Below, piece by piece: positions 1-8,101 of a stretch of DNA of 64,000 nt; positions within the stretch are counted from its first letter, which is position 1; each line of letters opens with the position of its first letter. Source of the DNA: Flagellimonas allohymeniacidonis (lineage in GTDB: Bacteria; Bacteroidota; Bacteroidia; Flavobacteriales; Flavobacteriaceae); assembly GCF_004296335.1 (NCBI RefSeq), contig NZ_SGIU01000001.1:535290-599289 (forward strand), given 5' to 3'. Below the pieces are notes generated by a model. That model saw only the letters and a list, made by a program, of their open reading frames with translations. It ran no database searches and was not told the origin of the DNA. The position numbers were made by a program, and so were the translations under genes.

Positions 1-734
1 GTGCCATGGTCTTGGGCCTTCGATTGGATTACGTAAGACCCTCCTCCGATCCTTTAAGCGATACATCAAAAGGCTATGACTTTGTGGCAATGGTACCGCT
101 TCAACTACAGAATTCACTGAAACATCTTGACCGCATAAAAGCTTTGATTGTGGGCGGCGCTCCGGTTTCAGTGATGCTAAGAAATCAGGTCAAAACACTC
201 AAAACCCAGGTTTTTGAAACCTATGGCATGACAGAGACCATTACCCATATAGCTTCCAAAAAGCTTAGCGATGAAAGTAGTCGCTTTTTTAGGGTACTTC
301 CAAATGTCAATATATCACAGGATGATAGGGGATGTCTGGTTATTGACGCGCCGAACATTGCTGAAGACAGTATAAACACCAATGATCTTGTGGATTTGGT
401 GGACGAAAACACTTTTCAATGGCTAGGTCGAGCAGATTCCATAATCAATTCTGGAGGGGTTAAATTGGTTCCTGAACAAATTGAGGAAAAAATATCCGAA
501 GTTATGACCCATAGGTTTTTTCTCACCGGTCTTCCTGATGAAAAACTAGGACAGAAACTAGTACTTCTTATTGAAAATGGAAATTTGGACAAAACTGAGG
601 TGTTGGAAAACCTGACAAAGTTGAAGAATCTCTCAAAATATGAGATTCCAAAAGAAGTAGTGTTGCTTGAAAATTTTGCCGAGACCAGTACCGGAAAAAT
701 ACTTCGGGCGGATACGGTTCAGAAAATAAGGTAA
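1..734 (+). CDS. menE: o-succinylbenzoate-CoA ligase-like AMP-binding enzyme (5' partial)
   Basis: This is the C-terminal part of an adenylate-forming enzyme whose start lies left of the window; the frame is open to base 3. In the visible 242 residues there is the YGMTET motif (about residues 73-78), a GRADSIINSGGVK hinge segment (141-153) and a TSTGKILR segment (228-234) carrying the conserved C-terminal catalytic lysine. The spacing and the INSGGVK wording resemble MenE, which activates o-succinylbenzoate with CoA in menaquinone synthesis, the sole quinone of most Flavobacteriaceae. Family assignment to ANL enzymes is firm; the substrate is inferred from resemblance and would be settled by neighbouring men genes outside the window. 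Confidence 0.75.
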   Translation, partial: AMVLGLRLDYVRPSSDPLSDTSKGYDFVAMVPLQLQNSLKHLDRIKALIVGGAPVSVMLRNQVKTLKTQVFETYGMTETITHIASKKLSDESSRFFRVLPNVNISQDDRGCLVIDAPNIAEDSINTNDLVDLVDENTFQWLGRADSIINSGGVKLVPEQIEEKISEVMTHRFFLTGLPDEKLGQKLVLLIENGNLDKTEVLENLTKLKNLSKYEIPKEVVLLENFAETSTGKILRADTVQKIR

Positions 735-766
735 GTTTTGTACTTTCAAATCATAAACCAACCTTC

Positions 767-2113
767 ATGAAAAAGACCATACTTCTTTTAGGCTTCCTTC
801 TCTTTTTTAAAGTACAGGCGCAGCACATACTTCCCGAGGCAGAACGAGCAAGAGTAATTGATGAGATATTGGCGGAACGCTTTAACGCACTATTGCCCCA
901 ACTTATGGATGCCGCCAATATCGATATGTGGATTCTGATATCAAGGGAATACAATGAGGATCCTGTTCTAAAAACAATGCTTCCCGCAACCTGGCTCAAT
1001 GCAAGGCGCCGGACCATTTTACTTTTTTACAGAAATCAGAAACAAGGAACTATTGATAAGTTGGCCGTGGCCCGTTACAATGTTGGCAAGAACATTGTTT
1101 CAGCTTGGGATAAGGAAAAAGAGCCCAATCAGTGGAAAAGGTTGATGCAGTTAATTGAAGAACGAAATCCGAAGAAGATTGGATTGAATTTCTCCAAAGA
1201 TCATAACATTGCAGATGGATTGGACAAAACCGACTATGAGGAATTTATGTTCAATCTTCCCAAAAAGTATCGCTCTAAAGTGGTGTCAGCAGAACAATTG
1301 GCGGTTCGCTGGATTGAGACACGGACCGACCGGGAAATGATTATCTACAATCAGCTGGTCGACATTACCCATGCCATTATTGCAGAAGCGTTTTCAGAAA
1401 AAGTCATTACGCCAGGAGTCACCACAACTACCGAGGTAGAGTGGTGGATGCGGCAAAAAGTTACCGATTTGGGACTTGAGACTTGGTTTCATCCAACGGT
1501 AGACGTTCAACGCACAAGTGAAAAACTTGTCGGTCATTTATACTCTTTTTCGGGCAGGCCAGATGATTTGGCCATCCTTCCTGGGGACTTGCTACACTGC
1601 GATTTCGGTATTACGTATTTGCGTTTGAACACCGATTGTCAAGAATTGGCCTATGTACTGAAACCGGAAGAAAAAAAAGCTCCCGATTATTTGGTCAATG
1701 CCCTTAAAGATGGAAATAGGGTACAAGACTTCTTGACCACGAATATGGTTAGAGGAAAAACCGGGAATGAAATACTGGCCAAAGCCTTGAGTGACGGAAA
1801 AGATGCGGGACTCCGTCCAGCCATATACACCCATCCTTTGGGGTCTTACGGGCATTCCGCTGGAACGACAATTGGCATGTGGGATTCTCAAGGTGGCGTC
1901 ATGAAAGATGATGGTGAAAACTATCCACTTAATCCGAATACCGTTTACGCCATTGAGCTGAACACCACGGTCACTATCGCAGAATGGAAAAGGGATATTC
2001 GTATCATGTTAGAAGAGGCCGGATTTTTTGGCGAACAAGGGTTTCGATATGTAAATGGCCGACAAACCGAACTATTACTTATTCCCAGAATTAAGGAACA
2101 TTTAGGAAATTAA
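767..2113 (+). CDS. Secreted M24 family metallopeptidase (Xaa-Pro aminopeptidase type)
   Basis: The 448-residue protein starts with a signal peptide (hydrophobic to about residue 17, cleavage near VQAQ), then an N-terminal creatinase-like domain and a C-terminal pita-bread M24 domain. The five expected metal ligands are visible: D279 in HCDFG, D290 in LNTD, H363 in YGHSAG, E397 in AIELN and an E in LEEAGF (about 416). It should remove N-terminal residues next to proline in the periplasm or outside the cell. It follows menE after a 32-base gap, so it could be cotranscribed, although it has no metabolic link to quinone synthesis. Substrate preference cannot be read from the sequence. Confidence 0.85.
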   Translation: MKKTILLLGFLLFFKVQAQHILPEAERARVIDEILAERFNALLPQLMDAANIDMWILISREYNEDPVLKTMLPATWLNARRRTILLFYRNQKQGTIDKLAVARYNVGKNIVSAWDKEKEPNQWKRLMQLIEERNPKKIGLNFSKDHNIADGLDKTDYEEFMFNLPKKYRSKVVSAEQLAVRWIETRTDREMIIYNQLVDITHAIIAEAFSEKVITPGVTTTTEVEWWMRQKVTDLGLETWFHPTVDVQRTSEKLVGHLYSFSGRPDDLAILPGDLLHCDFGITYLRLNTDCQELAYVLKPEEKKAPDYLVNALKDGNRVQDFLTTNMVRGKTGNEILAKALSDGKDAGLRPAIYTHPLGSYGHSAGTTIGMWDSQGGVMKDDGENYPLNPNTVYAIELNTTVTIAEWKRDIRIMLEEAGFFGEQGFRYVNGRQTELLLIPRIKEHLGN

Positions 2114-2200
2114 AGTTGTAGCAGATTCTTCTTTTAAGTAATTTACTGCAAATAAGGCCTTTAGAGGTCAATTTGTTGTAATCTTCTTAATCTATTAGCT

Positions 2201-3994
2201 ATGAAAAAGTTCTTTACACTCCTATTTTTTATTGTATGCATTACTTCCGGAATTTCTCAAGAAAGATTGATTCAAGGTAAGGTGATCAACGGCCAGAGTT
2301 CCCTTGACAAGGTGGACATTCAAGTACTCAACAAAGGAATCTCGGAAACGACCACAAACGATGGCAGCTATAAAATAGTGGCTGACATCGGCGATGTCCT
2401 CTTTTACAGCGCCGAAGGAATGGAGTCCGTCCAAATTCGAGTAGAGGATGTTACCCGAATACTTAATGTTGAAATGTTTCCAAGAATTGAAAAACTGGAT
2501 AACGTAACGGTTACCAAGAGTCGAAATAACACTCAGAAGGAACTTGAACTGCTTTACAGAACCAATCCCAACATTATAAAAACAGCCTTTGGCTATTTGG
2601 ATAAATCCAAAGCGTCTTATACAGCAAGAATATTGCAGGATGAGCAGATTTTACCTGGGGAGTTTGATTTGGCCAATGTGCTCAGAAATAGATTTCCCGG
2701 TATAAGGGTAAGCGATGGTTTTGGCTTTGGTCGTGGTCCCCTGGAAACCCAGGGCACTGGTTTTTCCGGACTTAATGGCTTTGGCAATGGAAGAGCAGTA
2801 TTTCTTCGTAGCGGATGGCCTGCCTTGTTCGATATCGATGGACAAATTTTTACCAATTTTCCTGACTTCATAGATGTTCAGAACATAAGTCGTATGGCCG
2901 TGATACCATCAGCGGCCGGCACCGTGCGTTATGGCAATCTGGGTAGGGGGGGAGTAATCGTGATTAACACCAAAACCGGAACACCGGAGTTGGTGGATAA
3001 CAATGGATTGCCAATTGATATAGCACGAAGGACAGATAATTTTTACAATGGGGATGCCCTTAATGAAGAAACTATCTCTAAAAATGCCCCCACCTATTTA
3101 AAGGAGCTTAGAAATGCCGCAACCTTTACAGAGGCCAAAGATGTTATGGAAAGAAATTCGAGCAAATATTCCAGTTCACCTTATTTTACATTGGATGCGT
3201 ACCAGTATTTTGCTGACACATGGAAAAACCAATCCTATGCGGACCAAATTATTGATAATGCCTATAGCACAATGGGTAACAATCCAGTTCATCTAAAATC
3301 TTTGGCCTATATCTACGAATCCCAAGGAAGGTTGAATAAGGCCGAAGATGCGCTTCGTGAAGTGTTTATCCTCAGACCTCAGTATTCACAATCGTATCTC
3401 GATTTGGCCAAAGCAAACCGAAATCTTGGAAATATGGACAGAGCGGCGATTTTGTACGCGCGATATTTTTATCTTTTGGATGAAGGATTTATGCAATTGG
3501 ACACCACGGCTTTTTCGACCATTGTCAACAGAGAGTTCAATAATTTTTTGGCACTTGAAAAGACAGAAATTGCTGGAGCTGTTAAAAATAGTAAACTAAA
3601 GATTGACAAGGAGGACTTTGAAGGTACGCGCCTCTTTTTTGAATGGAGCGATAGCGAGGCGGAATTTGAGTTACAGTTTGTAAACCCTGATGGACAATAT
3701 TACACTTGGAAGCACACCTTGAAGGACAATGCCAAGGATATCCGCAGGGAAAAAGATTTTGGCTTTTCGTGCTCGGAATACCTTATTGATAATTCAATAT
3801 CCGGTGTTTGGAAGGTCAACGTTAATTATTTAGGAAACAAAAGCCTTACTCCCTCGTATTTGAAAGCAACGGTGTATTATAACTACGGGACCAAAGCGCA
3901 AAGGAAGGATGTAATGGTGTTCAAATTGGACATCAAAAATGCGAACCGTGAGCTTTTTAAAGTGGAAAATATATCGGCCAACGTATCCAGGTAG
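2201..3994 (+). CDS. Carboxypeptidase-like + TonB plug domain protein with TPR repeats, no barrel
   Basis: The 597-residue protein has a signal peptide (about residues 1-19), a carboxypeptidase-like regulatory beta-sandwich (about 22-100), and a region (about 140-270) that reads like the plug domain of SusC/TonB receptors, ending in GGVIVINTKTG. No beta-barrel follows. Instead about residues 330-440 contain TPR-like helices (LAYIYESQGRLNKAE and a following unit), then a beta-rich C-terminal domain. It probably sits in the periplasm or attached to the outer membrane. The next gene starts 2 bases after the stop and has the same kind of N-terminal domain, so the two form an operon. Function is unknown; the domain order is unusual compared with true receptors, which exceed 700 residues. 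Confidence 0.7.
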   Translation: MKKFFTLLFFIVCITSGISQERLIQGKVINGQSSLDKVDIQVLNKGISETTTNDGSYKIVADIGDVLFYSAEGMESVQIRVEDVTRILNVEMFPRIEKLDNVTVTKSRNNTQKELELLYRTNPNIIKTAFGYLDKSKASYTARILQDEQILPGEFDLANVLRNRFPGIRVSDGFGFGRGPLETQGTGFSGLNGFGNGRAVFLRSGWPALFDIDGQIFTNFPDFIDVQNISRMAVIPSAAGTVRYGNLGRGGVIVINTKTGTPELVDNNGLPIDIARRTDNFYNGDALNEETISKNAPTYLKELRNAATFTEAKDVMERNSSKYSSSPYFTLDAYQYFADTWKNQSYADQIIDNAYSTMGNNPVHLKSLAYIYESQGRLNKAEDALREVFILRPQYSQSYLDLAKANRNLGNMDRAAILYARYFYLLDEGFMQLDTTAFSTIVNREFNNFLALEKTEIAGAVKNSKLKIDKEDFEGTRLFFEWSDSEAEFELQFVNPDGQYYTWKHTLKDNAKDIRREKDFGFSCSEYLIDNSISGVWKVNVNYLGNKSLTPSYLKATVYYNYGTKAQRKDVMVFKLDIKNANRELFKVENISANVSR

Positions 3995-3996
3995 AT

Positions 3997-5142
3997 ATGG
4001 TTGAAAAGATTTTAGCTTCACTTTTGCTTTTTGGTATTCCATTGTTTGTATCGGCCCAAAAGGACTACAAGGGAAAAATCGTGGATGCCAAAACCGGAAA
4101 TCCGGTGCCTTATGTAAATATTGGGATTGTAGATAGGGGAATAGGGACGGTAAGTGATGAAGACGGAATTTTTCATCTTGAACTGACTCAAGAAATCTTA
4201 AATACTGAAGAGGAAGTACTGTTTTCATCCTTGGGCTATGAACCGCTGAAAATACCCATCCCAAACCTTGAATATCGGTACAACGATTACCCCTTAATAA
4301 ATTTACAGCCGTCGGTAGTGGAACTCCAAGAAGTGGTGGTGTCCAACATCGACTCGGAATTTGTAGATCAAAATGTGGGCTACAGAAACCTTGGGGAGAA
4401 CATCTTTGGCTATTGGAAAGAGAACGGAGCCCTAGGAGGGGAACTGGCGACTCGCATTCATGTAAAGAAAGGTCTTCGAAAACTAAATTCTTTGGGATTT
4501 GAGATATGGTCCAGCACATCTGACAGTGTACTACTTCGCATCAATATTTATGATATCGAGGGTCCTTTTGGAGCACCAAAGACCAATCTGAACACTTCAA
4601 AAAAAAGCATCATCTACATGGTTAAAAAAGGTCAGCGCTTTGGGCGTGTTGACTTAAATCCATACTCCATATTTGTACGCAACGACTTTGTTGCTTCACT
4701 CGAATTGTTAGAGGTTTATGGAGGTGAGGAGTTGGGTCTTGTTCTGGCAGCTTCCTCCTACGAAACTGATTCGTTCAGAAAGTATGCAAGTCAAGATAAA
4801 TGGGAAAAATTGCCCAATTCGGCCATGGCCTTCTTTTTGGAATCCTCATTTATGGTACCGACAAAAACAGCTGAGCGTATCAACAAGCGTCAAGAAAAGA
4901 AAAAGAAAAAGCTTGCAATGATATCCGGATTTGTAATCAATAGAGGAAGGATGCTTTCAGACGTTGTTATAATCAACATGCGCACCAAAGAGCAGTCAAA
5001 ATCCAACGAAAACGGCAGGTATTCCATACATGCCAAGGAAAAAGATGTTTTGTCCTTTACCTTGAACGGCTTTGAGACCCGATATTATAGAGTAAGCAAA
5101 AAGAGTACTCTCAACGCAAATTTACAGCTGCCACCCCAATAA
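3997..5142 (+). CDS. Exported protein with two carboxypeptidase-like regulatory domains
   Basis: The protein (381 aa) begins with a signal peptide (cleavage near VSAQ, residue 21). A carboxypeptidase-like beta-sandwich with the typical GKIVDAKTGNPVPYVN opening occupies about residues 24-105. A central region of unknown fold follows (about 115-300), then a lysine-rich linker and a second shorter copy of the same sandwich type at the C-terminus (about 308-378, ISGFVINRGRMLSDVVI...). It lies 2 bases behind the plug/TPR gene. The arrangement suggests a cell-envelope structural or adhesion-like role for the pair, but no enzymatic motif is visible and I do not assign a function. Confidence 0.65.
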   Translation: MVEKILASLLLFGIPLFVSAQKDYKGKIVDAKTGNPVPYVNIGIVDRGIGTVSDEDGIFHLELTQEILNTEEEVLFSSLGYEPLKIPIPNLEYRYNDYPLINLQPSVVELQEVVVSNIDSEFVDQNVGYRNLGENIFGYWKENGALGGELATRIHVKKGLRKLNSLGFEIWSSTSDSVLLRINIYDIEGPFGAPKTNLNTSKKSIIYMVKKGQRFGRVDLNPYSIFVRNDFVASLELLEVYGGEELGLVLAASSYETDSFRKYASQDKWEKLPNSAMAFFLESSFMVPTKTAERINKRQEKKKKKLAMISGFVINRGRMLSDVVIINMRTKEQSKSNENGRYSIHAKEKDVLSFTLNGFETRYYRVSKKSTLNANLQLPPQ

Positions 5143-5144
5143 AC

Positions 5145-6773
5145 TTAAACTTGGAGTACACCCATATTAAAAGGTTTTTGAATAGGAGCATGGTTGGCTG
5201 CCTCAATCCCCATTGAAATCCATTTTCTAGTGTCCAAGGGGTCAATTATCGCATCCGTCCAAAGTCTGGCTGCAGCGTAATAGGGAGAAATCTGGTTATC
5301 GTAACGCTTCTTGATTTTATCAAATAGCTCCTTCTCTTTGTTGGCATCAAGGGCCTTTCCATTTTTTTCTAATGCCGCTTTCTCGATTTGCAACAATACC
5401 TTGGCCGCTGAGTTTCCACTCATAACGGCTAACTCCGCACTCGGCCAAGCCACGATAAGCCGAGGGTCGTAGGCCTTGCCACACATAGCATAATTACCGG
5501 CACCATAACTGTTTCCAATCACAACGGTAAATTTCGGAACTACAGAATTGGCGACAGCATTCACCATTTTGGCCCCATCTTTAATGATGCCTCCATGCTC
5601 ACTTTTGCTCCCTACCATAAAGCCTGTAACATCCTGCAGAAATACCAAAGGAATTTTCTTTTGGTTGCAGTTCGCAATAAAACGTGTGGCCTTATCTGCA
5701 GAATCCGAATAAATAACACCACCAAACTGCATTTCCCCTTTTTTGGTCTTTACCACCTTTCGCTGATTGGCAACAATTCCGACGGCCCATCCATCAATGC
5801 GCGCATAACCGGTGAGAATGGTTTTACCATAACCCTCCTTGTAAGGTTCAAATTCGGAATTGTCCACCAAACGCTTGACAATTTCGAGCATATCGTACTG
5901 GTCGCTTCGCTGTCGGGGAAGGATCCCATAAATATCTTCAGGGTTTTCAGCAGGGGCCTTAGATTCAATTCGACTGAATCCTGCATTTTCGGCATCCCCA
6001 ATTTTATCTACAATGTTTCGAATGGTATCCAATGCATCAGCATCGTCTTTGGCCTTATAATCCACCACACCACTAATTTCAGAATGGGTAGTTGCACCAC
6101 CTAAGGTTTCGTTGTCAATGCTTTCCCCGATGGCGGCTTTTACCAAGTAGCTACCTGCCAAGAAAATGCTTCCTGTTTTATCGACTATCAGGGCCTCATC
6201 ACTCATAATTGGTAAATAGGCACCTCCCGCAACGCAGCTACCCATTACTGCGGAAATCTGGGTGATTCCCATGCTGCTCATAACGGCATTGTTTCTGAAA
6301 ATTCGCCCAAAGTGTTCTTTGTCGGGGAAAATCTCATCTTGCATGGGCAAGTACACCCCGGCACTATCAACAAGGTAAATAATGGGCAAACGGTTCTCAA
6401 TGGAGATTTCTTGGGCCCTTAAGTTCTTTTTCCCGGTGATAGGGAACCAGGCTCCGGCTTTGACCGTGGCATCGTTGGCGACAACCACAAATTGTTTTCC
6501 GTGGATATATCCGATTTTCACAATAACCCCACCTGAAGGGCATCCTCCGTGTTCCTCGTACATGCCATCACCCGCGAAGGCTCCTATTTCAATGGCTTCT
6601 TTGTCCTTATCGAGTAAATAATCAATCCGCTCACGGGCCGTCATCTTTCCTTTGGCGTGGTGTTTTTCAATGCGACTCTTGCCACCCCCAAGTTTAACGG
6701 TAGAAAGCTTTTTACGTAAATCTGAAATTTTTAGTTTGTTGTGGTCTTCGTTTTTATTGAAGTTTATGTCCAT
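5145..6773 (-). CDS. Acyl-CoA carboxylase, carboxyltransferase beta subunit
   Basis: The 542-residue product has the crotonase-like N- and C-terminal carboxyltransferase halves typical of biotin-dependent propionyl-/methylcrotonyl-CoA carboxylases: an N-terminal MTARERIDYLLD segment, a GGxYLP-type CoA site (CVAGGAYLPIMSDE) and the C-terminal QDVTGFMVG and GNSYGAGNYAMCG oxyanion-hole segments. It transfers CO2 from biotin to an acyl-CoA in the cytoplasm. The alpha/biotin subunit is not in the window. I start at the ATG at 6773, nine bases inside a TTG, because it follows the -7 box at 6803-6810. AYDPRLIVAWPSAELAVMSG resembles methylcrotonyl-CoA carboxylase, which would place it in leucine breakdown, but propionyl-CoA remains possible. 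It ends 2 bases from the convergent upstream gene. Confidence 0.85.
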   Translation of the reverse strand: MDINFNKNEDHNKLKISDLRKKLSTVKLGGGKSRIEKHHAKGKMTARERIDYLLDKDKEAIEIGAFAGDGMYEEHGGCPSGGVIVKIGYIHGKQFVVVANDATVKAGAWFPITGKKNLRAQEISIENRLPIIYLVDSAGVYLPMQDEIFPDKEHFGRIFRNNAVMSSMGITQISAVMGSCVAGGAYLPIMSDEALIVDKTGSIFLAGSYLVKAAIGESIDNETLGGATTHSEISGVVDYKAKDDADALDTIRNIVDKIGDAENAGFSRIESKAPAENPEDIYGILPRQRSDQYDMLEIVKRLVDNSEFEPYKEGYGKTILTGYARIDGWAVGIVANQRKVVKTKKGEMQFGGVIYSDSADKATRFIANCNQKKIPLVFLQDVTGFMVGSKSEHGGIIKDGAKMVNAVANSVVPKFTVVIGNSYGAGNYAMCGKAYDPRLIVAWPSAELAVMSGNSAAKVLLQIEKAALEKNGKALDANKEKELFDKIKKRYDNQISPYYAAARLWTDAIIDPLDTRKWISMGIEAANHAPIQKPFNMGVLQV

Positions 6774-6802
6774 AATTTGCAAACCATTTTCGGCATATCG
6801 GC

Positions 6803-6810
6803 TAAAGATA
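6803..6810 (-). promoter_or_regulatory. -7 box for the acyl-CoA carboxylase gene
   Basis: TATCTTTA on the minus strand, one base off the Bacteroidota consensus TAnnTTTG, 29 bases before the ATG at 6773. It is part of a divergent promoter region shared with the Gfo/Idh oxidoreductase gene. Confidence 0.4.
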
Positions 6811-6825
6811 CGGAGTATTAATCAT

Positions 6826-6833
6826 TACTTTTG
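6826..6833 (+). promoter_or_regulatory. -7 box for the Gfo/Idh oxidoreductase gene
   Basis: TACTTTTG matches TAnnTTTG exactly. The ATG at 6840 lies only 6 bases beyond it, so the transcript would have almost no leader. It also shows that the in-frame TTG at 6831, which lies inside the box, is not the start. Confidence 0.5.
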
Positions 6834-6839
6834 GGTTCT

Positions 6840-7823
6840 ATGCATGGTAAAATTAGATGGGGTATCGTGGGCCCAGGAAAGATTGCCCATAAGTTCGCAA
6901 AAGACGTCAAAATCACTTCGGATGGGGTACTTTCAGCGGTAGCATCCAGAAGTGTTGACAGAGCTCAGGAGTTTGCCAACGAGCATAAAATTCCAAATGT
7001 ATTTGGTAGCTATGAGGCTATGTTCCAATCTCCAGAAGTGGATGTGGTTTACATAGCCACCCCGCATAATTTTCACAAACAATTGGCTTTAATGGCCATG
7101 CAACATGGCAAACATGTACTTTGTGAAAAGCCCTTGGGTGTAAATTCTGAAGAGGTAAAGGAGCTGATACGAGCCGCAAAGGACCACAATGTGTTTTTGA
7201 TGGAAGGCTTGTGGTCAAGGTTCAACCCTTCTATGCGAAAAGTAAAAGAGTTGGTGGATCAAGGTAAAATAGGTCAGGTTTCGTATATCCGGGCAGATTT
7301 TGCTTTTTATGCCTTAGATCGGGACGAGTCGTCGCGCCTGTTTAATCCGGAATTGGCATCGGGTTCTATTTTAGATATAGGCATCTACCCCATATTTCTC
7401 TCGTATTTGATTTTGGGTAAGCCTTCGGCCATAAAGGCATTTGCAAATTTTCATCCCAACGGTACAGAAATACAGACTTCAATCCTGTTCAAGTATCCAA
7501 ACGCATTGTCCGTGCTCTATAGCGGATTGACCAGTACATCAAAAATGGAAGCTGAAATCTCTGGAAGCGAAGCCGAATTGCTTTTACATCCCAGATGGCA
7601 CGAAACCAACTCATTTTCCTTCAAAAAACAGGAAGAACTAAAAACCATAGAGCTACCTATGAAAGGTGGAGGTCTTTATCACGAAATTGAAGAAGTTCAT
7701 AATTGTCTGAAAACAAATAAATTAGAAAGTGAACTTTGGAGCCATGAAGACAGCTTGGTTTTAGCAGAACTTATTGATGAGGTACGTCGGCAAGTAGGTG
7801 TGACCTTCCCCTTTGAAGCCTAA
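6840..7823 (+). CDS. Gfo/Idh/MocA family oxidoreductase
   Basis: A 327-residue NAD(P)-dependent oxidoreductase. The N-terminal Rossmann fold shows IRWGIVGPGKIA (glycine-rich dinucleotide loop, residues 4-15) and the family EKP motif in CEKPLGVNSEE (about residue 95); the C-terminal half is the alpha/beta domain shared by glucose-fructose oxidoreductases and dihydrodiol dehydrogenases, closest by eye to the latter group. Cytoplasmic, no signal peptide. The start at ATG 6840 gives the normal family N-terminus. The substrate, probably a sugar or cyclitol derivative, cannot be read from sequence. Confidence 0.85.
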   Translation: MHGKIRWGIVGPGKIAHKFAKDVKITSDGVLSAVASRSVDRAQEFANEHKIPNVFGSYEAMFQSPEVDVVYIATPHNFHKQLALMAMQHGKHVLCEKPLGVNSEEVKELIRAAKDHNVFLMEGLWSRFNPSMRKVKELVDQGKIGQVSYIRADFAFYALDRDESSRLFNPELASGSILDIGIYPIFLSYLILGKPSAIKAFANFHPNGTEIQTSILFKYPNALSVLYSGLTSTSKMEAEISGSEAELLLHPRWHETNSFSFKKQEELKTIELPMKGGGLYHEIEEVHNCLKTNKLESELWSHEDSLVLAELIDEVRRQVGVTFPFEA

Positions 7824-7887
7824 ACCCAGAAGAGATTTAGACATTGTCTTTTTTTTGCGATATTTGGTCCACTATTGAATTTATACT

Positions 7888-8070
7888 ATGGGAATGAACA
7901 AAAACACCGTACTGGCCTGGGCTACTTGGATCATGATTTTTGTGGGGCTTGGAATGATTGCATTGGGAGCATTTAAATACGACGAGGTCGCTGGTTATGG
8001 ATTCGGAGCAGTAGGTGTTGGTTTCTTTGCCATTGCATGGGTTTTTAACGCCCTCAAGGGTAGGGTATAG
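7888..8070 (+). CDS. Small CAL67264-type membrane protein
   Basis: A 60-residue protein made almost entirely of two membrane segments (about residues 10-28 and 36-55) separated by a short polar loop with KYDEVAGYGFG. It matches my memory of the CAL67264 family of flavobacterial membrane proteins of unknown function. It stands 31 bases ahead of ettA on the same strand, so the two are probably cotranscribed. No function can be inferred beyond membrane location. Confidence 0.7.
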   Translation: MGMNKNTVLAWATWIMIFVGLGMIALGAFKYDEVAGYGFGAVGVGFFAIAWVFNALKGRV

Positions 8071-8101
8071 CTTTCCTTTTTCTTAACTAAAATACTGCTG
8101 G

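Noticed and set aside
3830..4519. 229-aa open frame on the minus strand
   Set aside because: It lies antisense to the well-supported carboxypeptidase-like genes and has no family-like composition; it is a shadow frame.
5595..6104. 169-aa open frame on the plus strand
   Set aside because: Antisense to the acyl-CoA carboxylase gene with no motif or start context of its own.
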